Positions 46,418 through 54,336 of a stretch of 62,529 bases of DNA are shown piece after piece; the first letter of the stretch is position 1, and the number at the start of each line of letters is the position of its first letter. The notes below the pieces were generated by a model. It worked only from the letters and a program-made list of their open reading frames with translations, did not search any database and was not told the DNA's origin. The stretch comes from Chitinophaga pinensis (GTDB lineage: Bacteria > Bacteroidota > Bacteroidia > Chitinophagales > UBA10324). Location of the stretch: the NCBI GenBank assembly GCA_945903305.1, contig CAMDOA010000009.1, positions 1 to 62,529 on the forward strand, written 5' to 3'. A program made the position numbers and the translations under genes.

Positions 46418-47571
46418 AACGAATCATTTTTACTGTTATCAACGATTTGAATTACGATCAGCGTATGATTCGCATTTGTACTTCAATGCATGAAGTCGGA
46501 TATGAAGTAATTTTAGTTGGAAGAGAAAAGAAAAATTCAAAACCGTTATTTCCGCAGCCATTCAAACAAATGCGCATGAAGATGTGGTTTGAAAAAGGAA
46601 AATTGTTTTACATTGAATACAATCTCCGATTATTTTTTTTCCTGCTCACTCATCGATTTGATATTGTATGTGGAATTGATTTAGATTCAATCATTCCTTG
46701 CTTATGGATTTCTAAACTGAAAGGAAAATCGTGTGTATATGATGCACACGAACTATTCACCGAAACTCCTGAAGTGGAACGAAGAAAATCAATTCAGAAA
46801 TTTTGGTTGCGTGTTGAGAAATATGCAGTGAAAAGAATTACCAAAGGAATTTGTGTTTCAGATGGATTAGCAGATTATTTTAAATCGAATTATGGAATAG
46901 AATTTTTAGTTGTCAGAAATTTTCCGGTTCAAGGAAATGAAAGCCAGTTACCAATCGAACCAACTAATGCAGTTCGGTTACAAACCGGGCTGAACAGTGT
47001 TACCGCACGGTTGCAAACCGTGCCGAGCAATCAGAAAATTATTTTATATCAGGGAACACTCAATGTAGGAAGAGGATTGGAAGCATTGCTTCATGCAATG
47101 AAATCAGTTGATGCAAAATTGGTTTTGGCAGGCGAAGGAGATTTGTCACACGAATTAAGAATACTTGTGAAAGAATTAAATCTTGAAAACAAAGTAGAAT
47201 TCAAAGGTTTTATTTCCCCTTCTGTTTTAAAAACGCTGACACGACAATCATACATCGGAATAAATTTACTGGAAGTACGAAGCAAAAATTATTACCACTC
47301 CCTTGCTAATAAATTTTTCGATTATACAGAAGCCAAAGTTCCATCACTCAATATGAATTTTCCGGAGTACGAAAAACTGAATAAAGAATTTGAAGTGGCG
47401 GTTTTGATTGATGATTTGCAAACAGAAAAAATTGCTGAATCATTAAATAGTCTGTTAAATAATGAACAACTTTACAACCACTTAAAACAAAACTGTTTGC
47501 AAGCGCGTGAACAATGGAATTGGGATTTAGAAAAAGAGAAATTGATAACTGCGTTTAAAGAAATTAATTGA
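46408..47571 (+). CDS. Glycosyltransferase, GT4-like (GT-B fold)
   Basis: The N-terminal Rossmann half starts KRIIFTVINDLNYDQRMIRICTSM (ends KRII and CTSM). VYDAHELFTETPEVERR is the GT4-type acceptor region. The C-terminal half has IILYQGTLNVGRGLEALLHAM, VLAGEGDLSHELR and the YTEAKVPSLNM donor region. It probably adds a sugar to a lipid- or cell-surface glycan. GTG 46408 is used because the first ATG would remove the first beta-strand. Residues about 190-207 (VRLQTGLNSVTARLQTVPSNQ; ends VRLQ and PSNQ) come from palindromic DNA and look inserted between the two halves. Confidence 0.87.
   Translation: MELKRIIFTVINDLNYDQRMIRICTSMHEVGYEVILVGREKKNSKPLFPQPFKQMRMKMWFEKGKLFYIEYNLRLFFFLLTHRFDIVCGIDLDSIIPCLWISKLKGKSCVYDAHELFTETPEVERRKSIQKFWLRVEKYAVKRITKGICVSDGLADYFKSNYGIEFLVVRNFPVQGNESQLPIEPTNAVRLQTGLNSVTARLQTVPSNQKIILYQGTLNVGRGLEALLHAMKSVDAKLVLAGEGDLSHELRILVKELNLENKVEFKGFISPSVLKTLTRQSYIGINLLEVRSKNYYHSLANKFFDYTEAKVPSLNMNFPEYEKLNKEFEVAVLIDDLQTEKIAESLNSLLNNEQLYNHLKQNCLQAREQWNWDLEKEKLITAFKEIN
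46972..47028. repeat. Two tandem palindromes inside glycosyltransferase gene
   Basis: CGGTT-ACA-AACCG (46975-46987) and GCACGGTT-GCA-AACCGTGC (47005-47023) are two hairpins with the same core (CGGTT-nCA-AACCG). GTTC/GAAC also flanks the first. They encode the internally repeated peptide RLQTGLNSVTA / RLQTVPSNQ, are GC-rich against their surroundings and stay in frame. Confidence 0.75.
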
Positions 47572-48695
47572 CCAACCAACTCCACATTATCTCCTTCAAT
47601 GTTCCGTATCCACCAGACTATGGTGGTGTGATTGATGTGTATTATAAAATCAAAGCACTGAAAGAAGCTGGAATAAAAATTCATCTGCATTGTTATGAAT
47701 ACGGTCGCGAACCTGCCGAACAATTGAACTTGTTGTGCGAGAGTGTAAATTATTATCACCGCGAACACAGCTTTCGCGATTTCAGCAGTTTCAAACCATA
47801 CATTGTAAAAACACGCAGAGCAAAATCATTACTGAAGAATCTTGAAGAAAGAGATGCGCCAATTTTGTTTGAAGGTTTGCATACCTGTTATCACCTCGAT
47901 GCACCTTCTCTTGAAAAAAGAAACAAACTGGTTCGCATGCACAATGTTGAAGCTGATTATTATCGCGGTCTTGGACAATCAGAACAAAACATGTTGCGCC
48001 GTTTTTATTTTTATACTGAATCTGTGAAATTGAAATTTTATGAAAAGATTTTGCACAAGGCCAATCATATACTTCCGATTTCTTCTATTGATTTCAAAAC
48101 ACTTTCAGCAAAATACAATCAAGTTAATTACTTGCCGGCTTTTCATCCGAATGAAATTTGTATCAGCAAAGTTGGTCGGGGTGATTTTATTTTATACCAC
48201 GGAAATTTATCAGTGAGCGAAAACATTCAGGCGGCTGCGTGGTTAGTGAGTAAAGTTTTCAGTAAAATAAATTATCCGTGCATTATTGCCGGAGCCAATC
48301 CTTCGCCAACTATAAAAAAATTAATTGCCCCATATCCGCACATTCAATTGGTAGAAAATCCGACTGAAGCAAAGTTGAATGAGTTGCTGGCGAACGCACA
48401 AATAAATGTGTTACCCACTTTTCAGCAAACCGGAACCAAACTGAAATTATTGAATGCACTGTTCCGCGGAAGATATGTTCTCGTGAATAAAGCAATGGTG
48501 GAAGAAAGCGGCATGGAAAGTTTATGTATCGTAAAAGAAAAATCAGAAGAAATGGTTGACACCATTCATCAACTGATGGAAAATGATTTTACACACGAAG
48601 AATCTGAAAGAAGAATAAATATTCTGGAAGAAAATTTCAGTAACAGAAACAATGCGCTTAAGCTAGTACAGTTGCTTGACTCGCCTGCTCCATAA
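47568..48695 (+). CDS. Glycosyltransferase, GT-B fold
   Basis: 375 residues: LHIISFNVPYPPDYGGVIDVYYKIKALKEAGI is a GT-B N-terminal glycine loop (ends LHII and EAGI). RMHNVEADYYRGL is the mid-domain motif, and LYHGNLSVSENIQAAAWLV with LPTFQQTGTKLKLLNALF gives the donor-binding half. It is probably the partner of the preceding enzyme in the same glycan pathway. The start is TTG 47568, overlapping the upstream stop as TTGA; no ATG is near. Its last 38 bases overlap the 3' end of ftsE, which is convergent. Confidence 0.85.
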   Translation: MTNQLHIISFNVPYPPDYGGVIDVYYKIKALKEAGIKIHLHCYEYGREPAEQLNLLCESVNYYHREHSFRDFSSFKPYIVKTRRAKSLLKNLEERDAPILFEGLHTCYHLDAPSLEKRNKLVRMHNVEADYYRGLGQSEQNMLRRFYFYTESVKLKFYEKILHKANHILPISSIDFKTLSAKYNQVNYLPAFHPNEICISKVGRGDFILYHGNLSVSENIQAAAWLVSKVFSKINYPCIIAGANPSPTIKKLIAPYPHIQLVENPTEAKLNELLANAQINVLPTFQQTGTKLKLLNALFRGRYVLVNKAMVEESGMESLCIVKEKSEEMVDTIHQLMENDFTHEESERRINILEENFSNRNNALKLVQLLDSPAP

Positions 48696-49353
48696 TGCGA
48701 CCGCCTTCGCACAATAAAGTGCGCGAAGGAAATTTTCCTATCACCATTAAATCATGCGAAGCAACTAATACAGCAGTTCCTGCTTCGCGACAAATTTTTT
48801 GTAACAACTGAATAATGTCATCGGAAGTTGCGTGATCCAGATTTCCGGTTGGTTCATCTGCAAGTATTAATTCAGGATGATTTAATAATGCGCGTGCAAT
48901 AACAACTCGCTGTTGTTCGCCTCCTGAAAGTTCGTGCGGCATTTTAAAATCTTTTGTACTCAGGCCAACCATACCCAATACCTCAACAACACGCTCATGC
49001 ATTTTATTTTTATCAGTCCAGCCAGTTGCGCGCAGTACGAATAGTAAATTTTCATTCACGCTTCTATCAGTCAGCAATTGAAAATCCTGAAACACAATTC
49101 CGAGTTTGCGACGGAGAAACGGAATTTCTTTCGCTTCTAATTTTTGTAAATCATATCCGCACACCATTCCGTTTCCACCGGCAATATCCAAATCTCCGTA
49201 CAATACTTTCAGCAATGAACTTTTTCCGCTGCCGGTTTTCCCAACCAGGTAAACAAACTCGTGCGCATTAATTTTCAGGTTCACATCATTCAATACCAAA
49301 GCTTCGTCCTGGTAAATCACTGCATTGTTCAATTCAATTATCGGAGTACTCAT
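48658..49353 (-). CDS. ftsE: FtsE-like ABC transporter ATPase
   Basis: The ATPase of the FtsEX complex, which couples division-site cell-wall hydrolysis to the divisome. Walker A is GKTGSGKSS (38-46), the Q-loop FQDFQLL, the signature LSGGEQQR, Walker B LILADEPTGNLD and the H-loop SHD. At 231 residues it is typical of FtsE in Bacteroidota, where ftsX often lies elsewhere; no ftsX is adjacent here. The start overlaps the small upstream gene by 4 bases (ATGA). A related lipoprotein-export-type ATPase (LolD-like) is the alternative. Confidence 0.85.
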   Translation of the reverse strand: MSTPIIELNNAVIYQDEALVLNDVNLKINAHEFVYLVGKTGSGKSSLLKVLYGDLDIAGGNGMVCGYDLQKLEAKEIPFLRRKLGIVFQDFQLLTDRSVNENLLFVLRATGWTDKNKMHERVVEVLGMVGLSTKDFKMPHELSGGEQQRVVIARALLNHPELILADEPTGNLDHATSDDIIQLLQKICREAGTAVLVASHDLMVIGKFPSRTLLCEGGRIMEQASQATVLA

Positions 49354-49556
49354 GCCAATTCAAGTTTTAAAATTTTTCCGTAAGGCAATTCTGCAATCAC
49401 TTTTTTTATTTTTTCTTCCTGTTCGCCCAACCCACATTTCAGCAAAGCATTTTCAGGCCGGTCGGCGCGGAAGTAAGCAAGCAGAGTGAATTTGTCGTCG
49501 CGAATTTGTACATAGTCCGGTATTTTCACTTTGCCTTTTATTTTTATGATGTACAT
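49350..49556 (-). CDS. Small conserved-looking protein upstream of ftsE
   Basis: 68 residues, MYIIKIKGKVKIPDYVQIRDDK to KILKLELA (by its ends), basic and beta-rich, with no signal or membrane segment. I do not recognise a domain. The 4-base overlap with ftsE and the balanced composition support a real gene, translated with ftsE. Confidence 0.65.
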   Translation of the reverse strand: MYIIKIKGKVKIPDYVQIRDDKFTLLAYFRADRPENALLKCGLGEQEEKIKKVIAELPYGKILKLELA

Positions 49557-49687
49557 GATTCAATTACTGCTGCGTCAAAATTAATTGTGTTGCCAATGAG
49601 AAAAGGTTTTGTTGAAATCATATTGTTAACAGAACATTGATGGTTGTCAAATGTTTTTACCTTGCTCGTACCAAAATATTTCCGACA

Positions 49688-51052
49688 ATGCAAAATGAAG
49701 TACTGGATAATATTTATGATAAAAAATATTTACGCCAAGGCGATAAAAAATTAATTCGCAGTTGGGCCATGTATGATTGGTCAAACTCAGTTTATTCGCT
49801 GGTGATTACATCAGCTGTGTTTCCGATTTATTATGATAGCGTAACACCAATCGAAGTTCATGCATTCGGAAGAGTATATATGCGCTCCGCATTATATTCT
49901 TATGCATTATCGTTTGCGTTTTTAGTCATTGCAATTATTTCGCCCTTGCTTTCATCTATTGCCGATTACAAGCGCAACAAATTATTTTTCATGCAATGCT
50001 TTTGTTACATCGGGGCTGTCAGTTGCGCTTCGCTTTATTTTTATGATGGCAGTAATATTTATTTCGGAATTATTCCATTCTCACTGGCTGCAATTGGGTT
50101 TTGCGGAAGCTTAGTTTTTTACAATGCCTTTCTTCCTGAAATTGTTGAGCCAAGCAGGCAGGACAGAGTAAGCGCATTAGGATTTTCACTCGGTTACATT
50201 GGAAGTGTTTTATTGTTGATTGTAAACCTGCTGATGATAATGAATCCGGAAATGTTTGGTTTGGTAAAGGGAACACTACCTGCGCAGCTATCATTTCTAA
50301 CTGTGGGAATCTGGTGGGTTCTGTTCGCACAAATTACTTTTTCGGCATTGCGGAATTTTCAAAAGGGATACAATCAACATTTAGTCAAGCGCGAAAAAAA
50401 GTACAATTCCATTTGGGGTGGATACAACGAATTAAAAAAAGTATGGAGTCAATTACAAGAGTTAAAACGATTGCGGTATTTTTTATTCGCATTTTTCTTT
50501 TACAGCATGGCCTTGCAAACAGTCATGTACATCGCCACACTTTTCGGAACTGATGAATTGCATTTGGAATCCACACAATTAATTCTCACTGTACTTATCA
50601 TTCAGTTAGTAGCAATTGCCGGAGCTTATTTATTTTCAGGATTATCAAAACGATACGGAAATATTCATGCCTTGCGTATTGCCATTATTATATGGGTTGG
50701 AATTTGTTTGCTTGCATTTGTTGCGTTCAAATATTTGGCAACCGACGAAGCAACAAAATCAAATTTCTTTTACATCGTTGCGTTTTGTGTGGGAATGGTA
50801 ATGGGCGGCACACAATCACTTTCGCGCTCAACCTATTCCAAGTTACTTCCTGAAACAGAAGACCACGCATCGTTCTTCTCATTCTATGATGTGTCAGAAA
50901 AATTAGCAATAGTAATCGGCACCATCACCTACGGACTCATTTACGAAATCACGGGAAGCATGCTGAATTCGTTGCTTGCTTTCTCTGTGTTTTTCATGAT
51001 TGGACTGTTTGGATTGTTCCGCGTAAAAAAAGAAATGAAAACTCATTCATAA
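49688..51052 (+). CDS. MFS transporter, UMF1/Atg22-like
   Basis: About 12 membrane helices. The opening KKLIRSWAMYDWSNSVYSLVITSAVFPIYY (ends KKLI and PIYY) is the hallmark of the UMF1 (Atg22-like) branch of the major facilitator superfamily. GGTQSLSRSTYSKLLPETEDHASFFSFYDVSEKLAIVIG (ends GGTQ and AIVIG) is the second conserved block. It may export small molecules such as amino acids. ATG 49688 is preferred; the frame opens at TTG 49637, but the first 17 residues there have no family match. Confidence 0.9.
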   Translation: MQNEVLDNIYDKKYLRQGDKKLIRSWAMYDWSNSVYSLVITSAVFPIYYDSVTPIEVHAFGRVYMRSALYSYALSFAFLVIAIISPLLSSIADYKRNKLFFMQCFCYIGAVSCASLYFYDGSNIYFGIIPFSLAAIGFCGSLVFYNAFLPEIVEPSRQDRVSALGFSLGYIGSVLLLIVNLLMIMNPEMFGLVKGTLPAQLSFLTVGIWWVLFAQITFSALRNFQKGYNQHLVKREKKYNSIWGGYNELKKVWSQLQELKRLRYFLFAFFFYSMALQTVMYIATLFGTDELHLESTQLILTVLIIQLVAIAGAYLFSGLSKRYGNIHALRIAIIIWVGICLLAFVAFKYLATDEATKSNFFYIVAFCVGMVMGGTQSLSRSTYSKLLPETEDHASFFSFYDVSEKLAIVIGTITYGLIYEITGSMLNSLLAFSVFFMIGLFGLFRVKKEMKTHS

Positions 51053-51086
51053 CAATTACTTATCGCTGTTAATTTAGCGCGCGCTT

Positions 51087-51812
51087 ATGGCAACCAAAGT
51101 CAATTTATTTATTCCGTGTTTTGTTGATCAGTTGTTTCCGCAAACTGCATTCAACATGATTAAAGTGTTAGAGAAACTGGATTGTGAAGTTTCGTACAAC
51201 CCGAACCAAACCTGTTGCGGACAACCTGCATTCAATGCCGGATTCTGGAGTGAGGCACGCGCAGTAGGAGAAAAATTCATTCACGATTTTACCGATTACA
51301 ATTATGTGGTTGGTCCAAGCGGAAGTTGTGTTGGTTTCGTTCGTAATTTTTATTCTGAACTTTTTGATAACAGTGCCTTGCACAACGATTGCAAACAATT
51401 GCAGAAAAACACTTTTGAATTCACTGAATTTTTAGTTGATATATTGAAAGTAAAAAATATCGGCGCCGAGTTCAATCACTCAATAACTTATCACGATGCA
51501 TGTGGTGCTTTGCGCGAATGCAAAATCAAAACTCCACCACGCACCTTATTAGAGAATGTAAAAGGATTGGAGATTCGTGAAATGAAGGATTGCGAAACCT
51601 GTTGCGGATTCGGCGGAACTTTCGCTGTAAAGTATGCCGACATCAGCACAGCAATGGCCGACCAAAAAGTAGAAAATGCTTTAGCTACCGAAGCAGAATA
51701 TATTGTAAGCACCGACATCTCTTGCCTCATGCACATTGATGGCTATATCAAAAAAAATAATTACAACCTGAAGGTGATGCACATTGCTGATGTGCTGGCA
51801 CAGGGGTGGTGA
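51087..51812 (+). CDS. LutA/YkgE-like (Fe-S)-binding oxidoreductase subunit
   Basis: 241 residues with two CCG domains: NPNQTCCGQPAFNAGFW (about 38-54) and KDCETCCGFGGTFAVKYADIS (by its ends; about 168-188). The N-terminus VNLFIPCFVDQLFPQ is typical of LutA. In lactate utilisation LutA works with LutB and LutC to oxidise L-lactate, but neither is adjacent, so the role may differ or the partners lie elsewhere. It lies 34 bases after the MFS gene. Confidence 0.9.
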   Translation: MATKVNLFIPCFVDQLFPQTAFNMIKVLEKLDCEVSYNPNQTCCGQPAFNAGFWSEARAVGEKFIHDFTDYNYVVGPSGSCVGFVRNFYSELFDNSALHNDCKQLQKNTFEFTEFLVDILKVKNIGAEFNHSITYHDACGALRECKIKTPPRTLLENVKGLEIREMKDCETCCGFGGTFAVKYADISTAMADQKVENALATEAEYIVSTDISCLMHIDGYIKKNNYNLKVMHIADVLAQGW

Positions 51813-51856
51813 GTAATTCTATTTGATATCGAATTATAAAAAAAAATAATTCACAT

Positions 51857-52459
51857 ATGGCAAATGACAGTAAACCTGAATTTATTTTACCGGAACAAAG
51901 TTCTGAAGAAATATTTATTGCAGATTTTCTAGAAAACAAGGGGATTAAATTTGAAAAGGAAGTAATATTAAATAATCTCAAGGATGATATTAAAGCTTAT
52001 CGTAGAGTTGATTTTCATTTACCAAAACTTGGAATTTATTTAGAATACTTTGGTCAATACAATTCAAATAAGGAACGAAGAGACGATTATGATTTTAAAG
52101 CAAAACTTTATTTTAAAAACAACATCCCAACTGTAATTCTTTACCCGCATGAATTGGGAATTATTGATTATAAATTTCATGTAAAAATTTTAAAGGTATT
52201 TAAGAATAAAAAATTTAATTTGAGTAAGCAACTGTTTAAATACAGAATGAATAGGTATGTGGGACATGTGGCAGATGATAACGGAAGTTTGAAAACATTT
52301 GTATTTAGTGCTGTAATAATTTTAGGAATAATAAATTTAAAAACTGGATTAGAAGGTGAATTTTTAGCAGTAATATTTATCGTTTGCTTTGTACTTTCAG
52401 TATTCAGCATTTTAGAAATTCTAATGGATATCAGAAGATTTTTTTATAAAGATAAATAA
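51857..52459 (+). CDS. Membrane-anchored PD-(D/E)XK nuclease-like protein
   Basis: Residues 14-100 resemble a restriction-endonuclease-like core: helix SSEEIFIADFLENKGIKFEKE (by its ends; Glu17/18), the strand YRRVDFHLP with Asp52, and GIYLEYFGQYNSNKERRDDYDFKAKLYF (ends GIYL and KLYF) with Glu63. Similar DF-LP...Y-EYFG cores occur at the C-termini of some UvrD-like helicases. The usual motif Lys is absent (E63-Y-F), so catalysis is uncertain. Two hydrophobic helices (about 147-162 and 168-188) end the protein. It could be a defence protein or a membrane-tethered nuclease. Confidence 0.6.
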   Translation: MANDSKPEFILPEQSSEEIFIADFLENKGIKFEKEVILNNLKDDIKAYRRVDFHLPKLGIYLEYFGQYNSNKERRDDYDFKAKLYFKNNIPTVILYPHELGIIDYKFHVKILKVFKNKKFNLSKQLFKYRMNRYVGHVADDNGSLKTFVFSAVIILGIINLKTGLEGEFLAVIFIVCFVLSVFSILEILMDIRRFFYKDK

Positions 52460-52486
52460 GAATAATTCCTGAAACCCAATATCTAT

Positions 52487-52538
52487 TTTATTTTTCATCC
52501 GGAATAGTTCCATTGAAAAAATCCATTCATAAAATTAT
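52487..52538 (+). repeat. Left direct repeat flanking hicBA
   Basis: This 52-nt stretch (TTTATTTTTCATCCGGAA, then TTCCATTGAAAAAATCCATTC by its ends) matches 53299-53352 at about 85% by eye with three short indels. In the frame of the potassium channel it would read FIFHPE then stop, so it looks like a decayed copy of that gene's 5' end. Confidence 0.65.
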
Positions 52539-52569
52539 AGATTTGCTTTCAGCTTGAAAAGAAAAAATC

Positions 52570-52968
52570 ATGTCGGAAAAATTAAATTTTAAAGGAAGTT
52601 TTCAGGATAGAAACAATGCCATGCACAGTGTATTGCTGTCATTATATTCTTTTAAAGAAAATGGTGTTCAGATTATTTATTCGCCGGCGCTGGATATAAG
52701 CGGTTATGGAAATAATGCGAAGCAGGCAAAATCTTCATTTGAAATTACTTTGGCTGAATTTGTAAAATACACAACCAACAAAGGCACTTTATTTACTGAG
52801 CTTAAAAAATTAGGTTGGCAGGTGCCACGCAAAAATGCTGCTTATAAAAAATTTTCGGCACCTCGATTGGAAAAGCAATTGACCACTAACGATTACCTCG
52901 CTGATATTTTTAACAGTAAAGAATTTACAAAAACAAATAAGAAGGTAGAATTGCCTGTTGCTGCCTGA
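52570..52968 (+). CDS. hicB: HicB-like antitoxin
   Basis: 132 residues. VLLSLYSFKENGVQIIYSPALDISGYGNNAKQAKSSFEITLAEFVKY (ends VLLS and FVKY) is the HicB partial RNase-H-like fold, with SPALDISGYG in place of the more usual P-L-GC-S-G. A C-terminal tail (LEKQLTTNDYLADIF) probably contacts the toxin or DNA. The HicA-like gene follows by 9 bases. The order antitoxin then toxin is the reverse of E. coli hicAB but is known in other loci. It should neutralise the HicA RNase. Confidence 0.75.
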   Translation: MSEKLNFKGSFQDRNNAMHSVLLSLYSFKENGVQIIYSPALDISGYGNNAKQAKSSFEITLAEFVKYTTNKGTLFTELKKLGWQVPRKNAAYKKFSAPRLEKQLTTNDYLADIFNSKEFTKTNKKVELPVAA

Positions 52969-52977
52969 TAAAGTAAT

Positions 52978-53216
52978 ATGGCTGCGCAACATCTCAGAAA
53001 TATATCGCTACGGGATTTTGAAATTTTTCTGATTAATCAGGGATGCAAATGCACCCGAACAAAGGGCGGTCATAATCATTGGACACGCGCCGACCTGAAT
53101 CGCCAATCACTTTGCAAACACACATTTCTCCAGTTCCCGAATTTATTTTGCGCAATTGTTTGCGCACTTTGGGTTTAAGCAAGGAGGAATTTTTTAAATT
53201 ATTTAATCAGAAATAA
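52978..53216 (+). pseudogene. hicA: HicA-like toxin, frameshifted
   Basis: The first 42 codons read NISLRDFEIFLINQGCKCTRTKGGHNHWTRADLNR (ends NISL and DLNR), with the HicA active-site region TKGGHNHW (His32). The frame then runs into unrelated QSLCKHTFLQF and stops at 53178. Shifting frame at 53103 (one C short of CGCCCA) gives PITLQTHISPVPEF, then ILRNCLRTLGLSKEEFFKLF (20) and stop at 53216, exactly what HicA homologues of this phylum should have. So a one-base deletion splits the toxin, unless it is a sequencing error or programmed slippage. Confidence 0.75.
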
Positions 53217-53298
53217 TTTCCGTTAATACAGTGAAGAAAAAATTCACAATTCACCAACAACAACCTGAATAAAATCATATCCGATATTGAATAACCGG

Positions 53299-53352
53299 TT
53301 TATTTTTCCTCCCGAAATTATTCCATTGAAAAATCCATTCAGAAAAATTTAT
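53299..53352 (+). repeat. Right direct repeat flanking hicBA
   Basis: Partner of 52487-52538, beginning 812 bases later. It covers the 5' end of the potassium channel gene, including the probable TTG start and the codons for KNPFRKIY. Confidence 0.65.
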
Positions 53353-54309
53353 CGGCCGGTGATTGGAATGATGATAATTATTATCATCGGAAGTTTGGGC
53401 TATCATACTATTGAAAATTATAATTGGCTGGAAGCAATATACATGACCGCTATTACCATCAGTACCATTGGTTTCATGGAAGTAAAGCCATTGAGTGAAG
53501 CAGGAAGAGTATTTACCATATTTCTAATTGCAGGAAATTTTACTGTTCTGGCTTACTTTGTTTCGATTTTGTGGGGCTATTTATTAGATGGAGATTTCAG
53601 AAAAGACTACCAACTTTATAAAATGAAAAGGCAAATTGAAGAATTAAAGGATCATGTAATCATCTGCGGCTTCGGTCGAAATGGAAGAGCAGCCGCACAA
53701 ATGCTTTTGCGCAATCATGTTCCGTATGTGGTGATTGAAAAAGAAATGGAACAGCTTGATGAAACTGAAATGGAAATTCCGTTTCATTTACATTCTGATG
53801 CCACGCGCGAAGAAGTATTATTGGAAGCAGGTATAAAAAATGCGAAAGCACTCATCACCACTTTGCCTGACGATGCAGCAAATGTGTTCGTCGTTTTATC
53901 AGCTAAGGAGTTGAATAAAAATTTACTGATTATTAGCAGAGCAACCAACGATTCGTCCATCAGGAAATTAAAACATGCCGGTGCTAACAATGTGATAATG
54001 CCCGACAAACTCGGTGGAGTTCACATGGCCAACCTGGTTATAAATCCAGATGTAAAAGAATTTTTAGACTGGATGCAGATGGAAGAGAAAGGTCATTTCG
54101 TGATTAAAGAAATTCGTTGCGAAAAAAATTTTGTATTGAGTGAATTAAAACTCTGGGAGAAAACAGGCGCTTCCATTTTAGGAATTAAAAATGCGCAACA
54201 CCATTTTATTTTAAATCCCGGCCCGAATTATAAAATTGAAAACGGGCAACTGCTTATTCTGATGGGTGAAGAAGTGCAGATTGAAAAAGCAAAGGAAATG
54301 TTGAGATAA
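53326..54309 (+). CDS. Potassium channel with TrkA-N (RCK) domain
   Basis: 327 residues: two membrane helices (about 10-28 and 65-85) around a pore loop, then a Rossmann TrkA-N domain (DHVIICGFGRNGRAAAQMLL near 107-126; ends DHVI and QMLL) and a C-terminal TrkA-C domain. The filter reads ISTIGFMEVKPLS, where the usual T-V-G-Y/F-G has Met for the last Gly. It should be a tetramer gated by a ligand on the cytoplasmic domains. TTG 53326 (then KNPFRKIYRP) is preferred; the frame opens at TTG 53287, but those residues lie across the direct repeat. Confidence 0.85.
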   Translation: MKNPFRKIYRPVIGMMIIIIIGSLGYHTIENYNWLEAIYMTAITISTIGFMEVKPLSEAGRVFTIFLIAGNFTVLAYFVSILWGYLLDGDFRKDYQLYKMKRQIEELKDHVIICGFGRNGRAAAQMLLRNHVPYVVIEKEMEQLDETEMEIPFHLHSDATREEVLLEAGIKNAKALITTLPDDAANVFVVLSAKELNKNLLIISRATNDSSIRKLKHAGANNVIMPDKLGGVHMANLVINPDVKEFLDWMQMEEKGHFVIKEIRCEKNFVLSELKLWEKTGASILGIKNAQHHFILNPGPNYKIENGQLLILMGEEVQIEKAKEMLR

Positions 54310-54336
54310 AAATCAATTAACTAAACTTGCAGTCAA

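Noticed and set aside
51087-51812. Complete lactate utilisation operon
   Set aside because: Only a LutA-like subunit is present; the flanking genes are an MFS transporter and a nuclease-like protein.
53287-53325. Extra N-terminal 13 residues of the potassium channel
   Set aside because: They start at TTG and run through the direct repeat. The family-like N-terminus begins at KNPFRKIY after TTG 53326.
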